Shown here: one piece after another, positions 16,597-25,431 of the stretch
How the letters are laid out: each line of letters begins with the position of its first letter
How positions within the stretch are numbered: the first letter of the stretch is position 1
Made by a program: the position numbers and the translations under genes
From: TWA4 sp034086685
GTDB taxonomy: Bacteria; Bacillota; Clostridia; Lachnospirales; Lachnospiraceae
Direction: 5' to 3'
DNA length: 64,000 bases
Assembly (NCBI GenBank): GCA_034086685.1
Contig: JAXDZY010000028.1
Location: 22,832-86,831 of the forward strand
The notes under the pieces: generated by a model
Database searches by the model: none
Told to the model about the DNA's origin: nothing
The model's input: only the letters and a program-made list of their open reading frames with translations

Positions 16597-18625
16597 TCCG
16601 ATACACCACCTCTCCGAATATGGAAGCAATAAATTCAATAACCTGTCTGCAAAGCATGAACAGAATAAATGCCAGCAGTGCCAGAATCAGAACTGTAAAC
16701 AGGGTAAAGAAAATAATCTTGAAGGTTTCTTTTACAGTATAGTTATTTGTCTCTTTAATCGTCATGAATACCAGGATTGCAACCCATGCAAAAATGAAGA
16801 TTTCAGCAAACTGGATCAGGAATACTTCGTTATAGGTAATAACATTACTGAGCAGAATGCAGAAAGGCTGCAGGATCACATAGGGAGCCAGACAGAATGC
16901 CAGACCGCAGTACAGACGCTTAAAGGTACTTTCACCATCATTGATGGTACACATCAGATAATTACAGATAACCAGCACCAGGAAAACACCGATCAGTGTC
17001 AGGATATCCGTTGCGATGGTATATCTGCCTTCACGGACTGTCCTCAGCAGGAAACCGCAGCAGTACTTGTTCAGCAGATAAATCAGTGTTGTCAGTCCGA
17101 GCATGATGTTTGCATTGAGAAATGCGCTCTTTCCTTCATACCTGAGTCCGTAAGCACCATCCACCGGATGTTTCATGTAATAGAACATGTACATGAATCT
17201 TGTCCATACACCGCTGCCCCGGATTCCTTCCGTTGCTTTGATTACGGGATTAAAGATTCCTTTTTTCTTCTGGAAACGTTTCAAAAGGCTGATCACCAGA
17301 ATAATCAGTACGATTACACCCACTGCAGGGATCATGTTGTTTCTCAGCCAGGTATTGCGCACTTCCCAGAAAGCATCGGAATATACGCTGAAGGCTTTTG
17401 ATACTCTTGCATATTTCAGTGCGTTTTCATAATCTTCTTCCTGAAGATAGGAACGGCTCATTGCCTCATTTGCATAGTCGAATAAACTGTTCATTTCCAG
17501 GACTTTTTCCAGAGGCTCCTTGCTTTCCGAATACCGTCCGTTTTCATACAGATTCAGAGCTTCATGCAGCAGGTTGGTAAACTCGGTTGCACGGAATACC
17601 TGTACCTGACAGCTGTCGGAGTCCAGAATATAAAGATTATCACCGGCATCCACATCAATTGCTTCAACCTTTTTACTTAAACCGATTCGAAAACGTCCGT
17701 CATCACGTCCGCCGAATACGAACAGCATATCGCCTTCCGAGTTGTATTCATAAATATAACCGTCAGAAGATGCCACATAGATATTGTCATGATTACCTAC
17801 CGCAACCGCTGTTTCCTTACCGTCATATGCATCGGGCTCGATCAGGTTGGAACCGGCAATATTCAGCTTTTTCAGGCTGCTTTCTTTTTCACCGGGTGTT
17901 ACGGTGTAGATCAGCCCCTGTTCGTCAATTGCCACATTTACAGGTGTTGCAGGCAGATTGCTTACCATCTTCGCCAGCTGTGCATCGGTAAAGACAGCTT
18001 CCTGCACCATTCTCAGCAGGCTGACAGAAGCGTAGTTGGTACCGAAGTACCCCAGGAAAGTACCGCCCTCTGTGGGAGTCAGCTGTACCAGACCATTTCC
18101 GTTACCTTCGCAGACAATATACATATCTCCGCCTGCGTTTACAACGATCTTAATGGGTTTAAAATCGCCGCTTCCGTATAAAGGATGATTGGGCTTTGCA
18201 TATTCTGCAGTCACTTTGCCGTCTTTATCAAATACATAAACTTTACCGGAGTGATCTGCCACATATACGGCCTTATCATCTGTTACAAACACGCCATAGG
18301 GCTCTTTCAGAATTCCTTCTCCATAAACAGAAACCAGATTGCCTTCCAGGTCTGTCTCATAGACAACCCCGGCTCCGGCATCCGCAATATACATATATCC
18401 GTCTTCCGTTACCTTGAGATCCTTGGGGTTAACCATAGAATAATCTCCCAGCTTCACAATGGAAGTTTCGGGCATATATGCAGTCTGTGTCTCTGTCACA
18501 TAGCCGTATCCGTCAATGGTATAGGTCTTATAGGGCACCGCCGCACCTGCAGACATGGGAAATACCATTGTGAGGACCAGAAGGAGCAGAAGAACGCCAG
18601 CGCACTGTTTTGTCCACTTTTTCAT
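16586..18625 (-). CDS. NHL β-propeller / TPR-like / Yip1 membrane protein
   Basis: A 679-residue protein: signal peptide 1-28; NHL-type repeats ~55-345 (NPKDLKVTEDGYMYIADAGAGVVYETDLEGNLV is one blade); a helical TPR-like stretch ~350-425 (NLYENGRYSESKEPLEKVLEMN, YLQEEDYENALKYARVSKAFS); a membrane helix at 431-448; a basic linker; then a Yip1-like domain with about five membrane helices (~500-660). The propeller would face outward and the Yip1 domain would sit in the membrane. AGGAGGGGAG precedes the ATG. It lies 12 bp after a permease gene and overlaps the DUF5696 start. Its exact job is unknown; a scaffold or sensor for the binding proteins is plausible. Confidence 0.82.
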   Translation of the reverse strand: MKKWTKQCAGVLLLLLVLTMVFPMSAGAAVPYKTYTIDGYGYVTETQTAYMPETSIVKLGDYSMVNPKDLKVTEDGYMYIADAGAGVVYETDLEGNLVSVYGEGILKEPYGVFVTDDKAVYVADHSGKVYVFDKDGKVTAEYAKPNHPLYGSGDFKPIKIVVNAGGDMYIVCEGNGNGLVQLTPTEGGTFLGYFGTNYASVSLLRMVQEAVFTDAQLAKMVSNLPATPVNVAIDEQGLIYTVTPGEKESSLKKLNIAGSNLIEPDAYDGKETAVAVGNHDNIYVASSDGYIYEYNSEGDMLFVFGGRDDGRFRIGLSKKVEAIDVDAGDNLYILDSDSCQVQVFRATEFTNLLHEALNLYENGRYSESKEPLEKVLEMNSLFDYANEAMSRSYLQEEDYENALKYARVSKAFSVYSDAFWEVRNTWLRNNMIPAVGVIVLIILVISLLKRFQKKKGIFNPVIKATEGIRGSGVWTRFMYMFYYMKHPVDGAYGLRYEGKSAFLNANIMLGLTTLIYLLNKYCCGFLLRTVREGRYTIATDILTLIGVFLVLVICNYLMCTINDGESTFKRLYCGLAFCLAPYVILQPFCILLSNVITYNEVFLIQFAEIFIFAWVAILVFMTIKETNNYTVKETFKIIFFTLFTVLILALLAFILFMLCRQVIEFIASIFGEVVYRIGK

Positions 18626-18637
18626 CTTCTCCCCTCC

Positions 18638-19510
18638 TTATTTGATACCGGAATGGGCCATTGTATTCATGACACTCTTCTGGCATAAGATAAACATCAG
18701 CAGGTTCGGTACGAACATGATCAGCGTTGCTGCGGCAGCAACACCCTGGCCGGCAACCGTGTTGTTGGCATTGGTCAGTGTATTCATATAGAACGCCAGC
18801 GTACGCAGACCATCTTCATTCATATACAGATTGGAGGTTTCCACATTGATCCATACCTGCTGGAATGCCAGGATGGCTGATGTGGCAACTGCAGGACGCA
18901 CCAGCGGGAAAATGATTTTCCAGTAAACGATAAAATCATTTGCACCGTCCATATAGGCAGCGTCGATAAGCGCATCCGGGATCTGGTCGATGAACTGTTT
19001 TACCAGGAACAGACTTACCGGCATCGCTACCAGAGGCAGGATGTGCGCCAGATAATTATTGGTCATACCCAGCTGTTTGATAATCAGATAACGGGGAATC
19101 ATAACCGCCACCGGCACAAACATCAGGGCCATATTATTGATTTCCATCAGGGCTTCTTTCCCTTTGAATTTCAGTTTGGAAAGAGCAAAGCCCGCAGAGG
19201 TGGAAAGCACGATGGACAGCAGAACGTCTGCCACAGTAACAATCAAACTGTTAAATACATAACGGCTCAGCGGAATTCCCGAGGTCTGAGATGCTTTCAT
19301 CAGATCACGGAAGTTGTCCAGCGTGGGTCTCGTTACAAAAAACCTGGGAGGAAACGCAAACAGCTCTTCCACCGGTTTGAATGCATGACAGATGATATAA
19401 ATGATCGGCAGAATCATGAAGATTGCCAGCGGCAGTACTGCAATGATCAGTTTGATCTGACCGCGTTCAAATCGTTTCGGATTAATATTACTTCCTCTGT
19501 ATCCAGCCAT
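18638..19510 (-). CDS. Carbohydrate ABC permease (MalG type), second pair
   Basis: From the ATG at 19510, which has AGGAGG 7 bp upstream, the protein has 290 residues; the longer open frame to 19585 lacks a ribosome site. Six membrane segments are visible. The EAA-type loop reads DAAYMDGANDFIVYWKIIFPLVRPA. It is separated by 16 bp from its MalF-type partner and by 12 bp from the NHL-Yip1 gene. It belongs to the upstream half of the operon, which has its own binding protein of 1006 residues, so it probably serves that protein rather than the 504-residue one at the far end. Confidence 0.9.
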   Translation of the reverse strand: MAGYRGSNINPKRFERGQIKLIIAVLPLAIFMILPIIYIICHAFKPVEELFAFPPRFFVTRPTLDNFRDLMKASQTSGIPLSRYVFNSLIVTVADVLLSIVLSTSAGFALSKLKFKGKEALMEINNMALMFVPVAVMIPRYLIIKQLGMTNNYLAHILPLVAMPVSLFLVKQFIDQIPDALIDAAYMDGANDFIVYWKIIFPLVRPAVATSAILAFQQVWINVETSNLYMNEDGLRTLAFYMNTLTNANNTVAGQGVAAAATLIMFVPNLLMFILCQKSVMNTMAHSGIK

Positions 19511-19526
19511 ATTCCGTCCTCCTTTC

Positions 19527-20450
19527 TCAATCTTTTTCCGCAAACAGTTTCTTCGCAACAGTGGAGAACAGCCATACGATACCAAGCAGTACTACTGAGA
19601 TGGCAGCGGCATAACCCATTTCATAACGAATGAAACCGTAGTCTTCAATATGGTTAACAATTAACTGTGCAGCATATCCGGGTGTCGGATTTACACCGGT
19701 CAGCATAACGCCGATGGTACCGTTGCCGAATGTATTTACAATGGCCATAACCGCACCGAACAGCATCTGGGGTTTCATGGTGGGGATCGTAATATAGATC
19801 ATCTCCTGAAAACGGTTCTTGATACCGTCCAGAGCACCTGCTTCGTACAATTCCTCATCCGCATTCAGAATACCTGCCAGCATGGCCAGGAAACCTACAC
19901 CCATACTGCTCCATAATGCAACAATGATAACGATAGGAAGCAGATAGCGGGTATCTACCAGCCACACGATGGGCTCTGTGATAATACCCAGATTCATCAG
20001 GATACTGTTCAGATAACCGGTCTGATCACCGGTGAAAATAATCTTCCATACAACTGCCATGGCAACACCTGAAGTCATACTGGGTGAATAGAAAATCAGA
20101 GCCAGAATCGTTCTGGGAACATTGGACAGCTGAGCCAGCATCCATGCCAGAAGGAAAGATAACAGATAACCTCCCACTCCGACAATAATTACGTAAATAA
20201 CCGTGTTGGGCAGAACATACTGCATAAAGATTTCATCCTGAGTGATCAGGTTGATGTAATTCATAAACCCTACAAAATCAGGAAATGAGATCGTATCAAA
20301 GTTGGTAAAGGACAACAGAATTGCCATGAGCATGGGAGCTATGATGAATGTCACAAACAGTACAAGGTAGGGAAGCAAAAATAAATATGCTCTCTTATTG
20401 CCCGATTCCCGTTTGGCAATGTTGTTCTTTTTTCCCGCAGGACGTTTCAT
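19527..20450 (-). CDS. Sugar ABC permease (MalF type), second pair
   Basis: A 307-residue permease from the ATG at 20450, where ATGA overlaps the TGA stop of the 1006-residue binding protein and GGAGGAA lies 8-9 bp upstream. It has six membrane segments and an EAA loop EAGALDGIKNRFQEMIYITIPTMKP. The overlap shows that translation is coupled to the binding-protein gene. With the next gene it makes one complete membrane channel; the ATPase is missing from the locus. Confidence 0.91.
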   Translation of the reverse strand: MKRPAGKKNNIAKRESGNKRAYLFLLPYLVLFVTFIIAPMLMAILLSFTNFDTISFPDFVGFMNYINLITQDEIFMQYVLPNTVIYVIIVGVGGYLLSFLLAWMLAQLSNVPRTILALIFYSPSMTSGVAMAVVWKIIFTGDQTGYLNSILMNLGIITEPIVWLVDTRYLLPIVIIVALWSSMGVGFLAMLAGILNADEELYEAGALDGIKNRFQEMIYITIPTMKPQMLFGAVMAIVNTFGNGTIGVMLTGVNPTPGYAAQLIVNHIEDYGFIRYEMGYAAAISVVLLGIVWLFSTVAKKLFAEKD

Positions 20451-23400
20451 TCTGCTGTTCCTCCTTTCCCCAAAGCGCATTCATTCAGGATTTCTTCAAC
20501 ACGATCCAGTGTGGGAACCACATAAGGTGTGATTACATTTCCGTTGGCATCGTTGTATCCGAATTCCTCCAGCTTACGTTCTGTTTCACGATTGATCCGC
20601 TTCGTGGCGTTATCCAGAGTACGCCTCAGATTCTTGCCGTCCACGACAATCGAGTTATATGCATTACTGATTTCACGTTCAACCATGTAGCTGCCGGGAA
20701 GTCTGGGAGATTCGTAGATCCATTCAGCCTGTTCCAGAATCGTATTCTTGTCGATGGTCTTCCAGGGAAGGAGACCAAACGCTTCTTTATTGGCTGTATT
20801 CCACATGTAGGTGGAACCGTAGGTAATCTGCAGAGTCTGTCCGAACTCGGCCTGTACCTCTGTGGAGGACCACCATTTCATGAATTCCCATGCCTGAGCT
20901 TCCCGCTCATCACCGGACTCAAACATAACGGTACTTTCCGCACCACCTGAGATATAACGCGAAACATTTCCATTCTCATCTTCCACACCGGGAACAGGAG
21001 AAATGGTCCAGCTGTTGGCAATTTCCGGAGCAGCGTTCAGCAGCATGTTGTATACGGCATAATCCGCAATACCGATGGGCAGTGAACCGTTTCGGAAATG
21101 CTGATAAAAGTTGGGGATATCCTTGGGCAGGTTATAAATGGTAAACAGCTCTGTCAGTTCCTTGAAACCTTTTACGGATTCCTCGCTGGTCAGGTTTGAA
21201 TCTCCGGCTGTTTCCTTATAAAGGCTGCCGCCGTTCTGCAGGATCAGAGGCGTTGTTCCATGAAAGTTTCTCATGGAAAGCATACCTGCAGTAGGGTAGT
21301 AAAAATTCATGCCGCGCATCTGAAGACTGGGCAGCAGATTCTTCACATCCTGAATCGTGTCGGGAATCTCAAGACCCAGCTGATCAAAAATATCCGTACG
21401 TACATAAAGTACCCAGAAATTCATGGTCTCCGGCAGAGAATAGATTCCGTCATCGATGGTGGAAGGAATCAGAAGACCCTCCTCAAACCGTTCTGCCACA
21501 TCCGCAAAGTCATCAAATTCCGTAAGATCCTTCAACGCTCCGCGGATACCCAGTTCAAAAGGAACCGCATAATTAATACCGGTGGCAATATCCGGTGCAT
21601 CTCCGGATGCATTGGCCAGAATCAGTTTGTTCTGATCGGGCATCAGTGCCAGATCCACTTCAATTCCTGTTTTGGGGGTGAAATCTTCATCGATCATTTT
21701 CTGCATGATTTCCAGATACTGTCTGGAACGGTTTACCCATACCTGCAGATGTTCTTCGTTGGTATTGCCGGTTGAATAAGCCTGAGAAGCAAACGACGTT
21801 ACAAAACGTTTCACACTTGATGCCACAGACTTGACAATTCCTGCATTTCCGGGAAGCTTTGCATCTTTCTGATAGATGTAGATCCGGTCAATGGCCAGCT
21901 CGTTTTTATTCAGATTATCAATCAGATTCGCCAGAAACTGATTGACGGAGTTGGTACTTGTGGTCAGCTCTGAAACTCTGTATGCCAGCTGATCCGGTTC
22001 CGATGCCAGACTGCGAAGCTGCTCGGATGCAATCTGAGCAGATGAAAAAGCACCGATTTCTTTTACTCCTGGAGTATAAACCAGCATACTTTCACACAGA
22101 CTGTCCAGCTTGTCCGCATATTCATTCAGACGGGTCACTGCATCGGGAATATAGCTTTCAATATCCAGATCACGATATTTATCCTTATTTGTACCTGCAA
22201 CTTTTGTGATCTGCAGATTCAGGCTGTTGACACCGCTCATGATCTCATCAATGCCTTCCAGTACTTTGCAGAGCGGATCTGCCGCAATGGTAAAGGAAAC
22301 TGTATGTACACCCTTTTCCAGATAAATTCCCATGGAATTATCATCCTGATCCTTAAAGGCAGCTGCCTGATACTTCTTTCCGTATTTCAGTGCATAATTG
22401 AAGAATTCATCATTGGGAATCCTGCCATCCACTTCCACGTTGACAAATACCGGAAAATCTGCTTTTTCACTCTGCAGATAATTCATGGCAAGATAATAAA
22501 CACCTTCTTCTTCCACTTCAAACTGATAGGTTACCTGACTTCCTGCATCAGAAAAAGATTCTGAATCAATGGTATTCAGTGCCTTGGTCTTCACTTCATA
22601 GGGATCCAGATTAATATTATATTCACATGCTGCACGGATTGAGGACGCGTTCCGTCTGTACATGTTTTCTCCCTGAAGTGTAATCACCTTATCGCCGGCC
22701 ATGGCTTCCTGAGCACCTTCATAAGCTGGAATATCGGCCTCCGATACCGGCTCCAGATAAAGATTTCCCAGCAGTACAGTGCCTTCCAGCATTGTAATGT
22801 CCAGTTCGTTCTCTCCCTTTTTCAGCTCAACCGCCAGGGGGCTTGTGTGACGATAGGTACTGTCCATGATATACTTATTTTCCCATTCCCTGATCTTTTC
22901 AGGTACCGGAACAATCTGATTGCCGTAACGGTCATAGGAGATTTCTTCCGGATCTTCCCACTGTGCTTCAAATGTCAGATCACGCAGCTCATAGAACTGA
23001 TAATCACCATTTACCATCATGGAAAATTCGATGGGAAGTACGGTATCCCCCGCGTCCAGATAATCCAGACTGATCAGATATCTCGCCGTTTCCGGCGCTT
23101 CGATCACAAGCTTTCCGCTGTCGCCAACAGTCAGCTGGGGAACCGGTGAAGAATAACCAAAATTATCACTGGCTGTAACAGCTCCGATTCCGGGCCGGAA
23201 AACATCCTGAATCTGATATTCCAGCTTTCTCCCCTGGTAATAAGGGGTCTGGGAAGCTCCGTCCACTACAGTATAATTCTTCTCAATCATTTCATTGGAA
23301 AAATCTTCATCTGTAATGTAATTACCTTCAGATGCAGCAGGCACATCTTCCGTTTTGTCGGATGATGTCTCATCCAAGCTTCCGGTCGCGGAAACCGTCA

Positions 23401-23467
23401 TGCCCGATGTCAGCAGAATCAATGCCAGCATCAGAGCTGCAAGCCGGGTTTTCTTTCCTCTTCGCAT
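20447..23467 (-). CDS. Giant (1006-residue) solute-binding protein with two lectin-like domains
   Basis: Residues 1-28 are a signal peptide (…TVSA) without a lipobox Cys. Residues ~75-240 and ~262-420 look like two β-sandwich carbohydrate-binding domains (VIEAPETARYLISLDYL and YQFEVEEEGVYYLAMNYL are corresponding strands). Residues ~425-570 are helical. Residues ~575-1006 match a family-1 sugar-binding protein (TGIEVDLALMPDQNKLILANASGDAPDIATG; AQAWEFMKWWSSTEVQAEFG). Ordinary binding proteins have ~420-520 residues. AGGAGG precedes the ATG. It follows the GH43 lipoprotein gene and overlaps its permease by 4 bp. Capture of polymeric or branched arabinan at the surface is inferred; how it is held at the membrane without a lipid anchor is unclear. 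Confidence 0.85.
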   Translation of the reverse strand: MRRGKKTRLAALMLALILLTSGMTVSATGSLDETSSDKTEDVPAASEGNYITDEDFSNEMIEKNYTVVDGASQTPYYQGRKLEYQIQDVFRPGIGAVTASDNFGYSSPVPQLTVGDSGKLVIEAPETARYLISLDYLDAGDTVLPIEFSMMVNGDYQFYELRDLTFEAQWEDPEEISYDRYGNQIVPVPEKIREWENKYIMDSTYRHTSPLAVELKKGENELDITMLEGTVLLGNLYLEPVSEADIPAYEGAQEAMAGDKVITLQGENMYRRNASSIRAACEYNINLDPYEVKTKALNTIDSESFSDAGSQVTYQFEVEEEGVYYLAMNYLQSEKADFPVFVNVEVDGRIPNDEFFNYALKYGKKYQAAAFKDQDDNSMGIYLEKGVHTVSFTIAADPLCKVLEGIDEIMSGVNSLNLQITKVAGTNKDKYRDLDIESYIPDAVTRLNEYADKLDSLCESMLVYTPGVKEIGAFSSAQIASEQLRSLASEPDQLAYRVSELTTSTNSVNQFLANLIDNLNKNELAIDRIYIYQKDAKLPGNAGIVKSVASSVKRFVTSFASQAYSTGNTNEEHLQVWVNRSRQYLEIMQKMIDEDFTPKTGIEVDLALMPDQNKLILANASGDAPDIATGINYAVPFELGIRGALKDLTEFDDFADVAERFEEGLLIPSTIDDGIYSLPETMNFWVLYVRTDIFDQLGLEIPDTIQDVKNLLPSLQMRGMNFYYPTAGMLSMRNFHGTTPLILQNGGSLYKETAGDSNLTSEESVKGFKELTELFTIYNLPKDIPNFYQHFRNGSLPIGIADYAVYNMLLNAAPEIANSWTISPVPGVEDENGNVSRYISGGAESTVMFESGDEREAQAWEFMKWWSSTEVQAEFGQTLQITYGSTYMWNTANKEAFGLLPWKTIDKNTILEQAEWIYESPRLPGSYMVEREISNAYNSIVVDGKNLRRTLDNATKRINRETERKLEEFGYNDANGNVITPYVVPTLDRVEEILNECALGKGGTAE

Positions 23468-23515
23468 ATCATTCCTCCTTTTTCTTATTTTTCCTTATTT
23501 TATTACTTTCCAGAG

Positions 23516-25075
23516 TTACGGTTCCGCCTCATAACCGCTTCCCCAAATCGCATACCCTTTATCGGATAGTGCAGTAAAAGTAATCACATTTTTGAAACCG
23601 TACTGATCCCACTGCTTCCTGAAAAAGCCCCGGTATTCCACACCGCCCAGAACCAGCACTGCCTGACCACCCTCCTTCATCTCCCAGGTTCCTTCGAAGG
23701 CTCCTGTGATACTGTGATCTTCATTGAGGATAATGTCATCCGATTTCTGTATATTCGCAGTAATATTATGTAAATGATTAATGATCTTATAAGGACCGGG
23801 AATCATATCTTCCGAAGCAGATTCCGCCGGTTCTCCCGTATAGCGGTACGGGGATACCACAAACCATCCGTCTTCATTCAGATACATCTGATGAACTCGA
23901 ACCTGATGCTGTTCATCCTTTCCTTCAAATCGGGTATGAAATACCAGGAAATATTCTCCTGTCTCATCATCCCGGATCGCACTGTTGTGTCCTGGTGACA
24001 CATAGCCGGCACGATACTGCCCGAATTCTCCTTCTGTATATTCAAAGCTGAAATTCCCCATCAGCTTAACACCATATTTTGCAGCAGCAGAATCATCAAA
24101 AGCGCTTCCCTGAGGACCTTTACACCCTTCCATGTTCTGTCCTTCCGAATCATAATACGGTCCGTCCGGTGTCCTGGAACGGCACACACGGATGTTGTAA
24201 CCTCCGTCGGAGGCCAGACCTCCGAAAGAAAGAAAGAGATAATAGTAATCCGTCTCAGGGCTATAGATAATATAAGGTGCTTCAATCCTCAGATGGCTGC
24301 CTCCCAGAAGCTTTTTGCCATACCCTGTTTCCAGAGGAAATCCTGTCTCAGGATCCATTTCCAGAATATAGATTCCTCCTGAATAGGAACCGTATACCAT
24401 CCACAATTTCCGGTCTTTGTCAAAAAACACACAGGGATCCACCACATTGGGCTCCACTGTGGAATCATAAATATCCCCGTTCTCATCCGGTTCTTCCGGA
24501 CTCTGGCCGGATTTCAGGATCACGCCGAGATCCTTATAGGGCCCCTCCGGCTGGTCAGCCACCGCAATACCCAGTGCAGATAAAGGACTTGTTCCCTGAC
24601 AGTTGCAGTAATACATATAATACCGCCCATCCGCCAGCTGAATCACATCCGGTGCCCAGAAGGTGTCAGTCTGTGCCCAGGTAAACGCCTCACTCATCTC
24701 CGACGCGGCATCAGGGATAATCACATTATCAGGACATACTCCCGAATCGATCAGTTCCCAGTGAACCAGATCCGTGGAACTGGCCGCAGCCAGATGAGAA
24801 CCGAAGATGTAATACCGGTCTCCCGCCTTCATAATAGAAGGATCATGAACTGATACATCTGCAAAATCATAATCCAGAGCCTCCCCGCAGGTCAGAGTAA
24901 CCCCTTCCAGATAATCCTTTCCTGTCTGACCATCTTCTGTCCGCGTCTTTTCAGCCTCTGTCTGAACCGTACGTTCCGTCGTATCGATGCTCTGTCCGCA
25001 GCCGCTTATGCAGGAAGCGGCAAGTCCGAAACACAGACCCATGACGATCATCTGTTTTTTTCTTTGTTGTTTCAT
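23516..25075 (-). CDS. GH43 arabinan endo-1,5-α-L-arabinosidase, lipoprotein
   Basis: First gene of the nine-gene operon; 519 residues from the ATG with GAAGGAG 6 bp upstream. The lipobox ISGC anchors it outside. The five-bladed GH43 propeller is recognisable: VHDPSIMK (Asp base), NVVDPCVFFDKDRKLWMVYGSYSGGIY (Asp) and LRIEAPYII (Glu acid). A C-terminal β domain (~430-519, GAFEGTWEMKEGG…VEYRGFF) is typical of endo-arabinanases. The enzyme would cut α-1,5-arabinan into oligosaccharides for the importers below it. It is clearly paralogous to the gene at 44308 (same domain order and motifs). A canonical promoter lies 63 bp upstream of the start. Confidence 0.93.
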   Translation of the reverse strand: MKQQRKKQMIVMGLCFGLAASCISGCGQSIDTTERTVQTEAEKTRTEDGQTGKDYLEGVTLTCGEALDYDFADVSVHDPSIMKAGDRYYIFGSHLAAASSTDLVHWELIDSGVCPDNVIIPDAASEMSEAFTWAQTDTFWAPDVIQLADGRYYMYYCNCQGTSPLSALGIAVADQPEGPYKDLGVILKSGQSPEEPDENGDIYDSTVEPNVVDPCVFFDKDRKLWMVYGSYSGGIYILEMDPETGFPLETGYGKKLLGGSHLRIEAPYIIYSPETDYYYLFLSFGGLASDGGYNIRVCRSRTPDGPYYDSEGQNMEGCKGPQGSAFDDSAAAKYGVKLMGNFSFEYTEGEFGQYRAGYVSPGHNSAIRDDETGEYFLVFHTRFEGKDEQHQVRVHQMYLNEDGWFVVSPYRYTGEPAESASEDMIPGPYKIINHLHNITANIQKSDDIILNEDHSITGAFEGTWEMKEGGQAVLVLGGVEYRGFFRKQWDQYGFKNVITFTALSDKGYAIWGSGYEAEP

Positions 25076-25137
25076 CTCCATCTCCTTCTTTGTTGTTTTT
25101 AACCTGTTTTTGTTCTATTCACGTACTTTCTTTGGTT

Positions 25138-25166
25138 ATTATAACTCTGTTATTATATTTTTTCAA
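25138..25166 (-). promoter_or_regulatory. Promoter of the nine-gene arabinan operon
   Basis: Read on the minus strand, TTGAAA (25161-25166) and TATAAT (25138-25143) are 17 bp apart. The -35 overlaps the end of a 30-bp box shared with the promoter at 42730. Confidence 0.75.
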
Positions 25167-25192
25167 TAATTATTTTAGTTTTTTTTAAAATA
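25163..25192 (-). promoter_or_regulatory. Conserved 30-bp box, copy 1
   Basis: Identical at 28 of 30 positions to 42755-42784; the core on the minus strand is AAAAAACTAAAATAA. Both copies end in the TTGA of the -35 element, so position relative to the promoter is also conserved. It is a candidate activator site or UP element. Low complexity makes some similarity expected. Confidence 0.5.
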
Positions 25193-25337
25193 ATTCTCAT
25201 TTCACTGTGCGTTTTATCTATTTTATGTGTTTTGAAGACAAATAAATATGCAAAATTACATATCAGTTTTATGATTCTTAAAACTTTTTCTTATTTAATT
25301 TAGTTTTTCGCAAAGTAGCCACAAATAATTCTGAAAC

Positions 25338-25394
25338 GTGCGCCGCTAGGCGCACCATTTAAAAAGCACTTCTGAACAACCAGAAGTGCTTTTT
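25338..25394 (-). terminator. Terminator after the GH51 gene (two hairpins)
   Basis: Stem AAAAAGCACTTCTG (25361-25374) with CAGAAGTGCTTTTT (25381-25394), 6-nt loop, 37 bp after the GH51 stop. A second perfect hairpin, GTGCGCC-GCTA-GGCGCAC (25338-25355), follows it in the direction of transcription. Together they separate the GH51 unit from the nine-gene operon. Confidence 0.85.
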
Positions 25395-25431
25395 TTACTG
25401 TTTTTATATACTTTTTTTCAAATTTCTGTTT

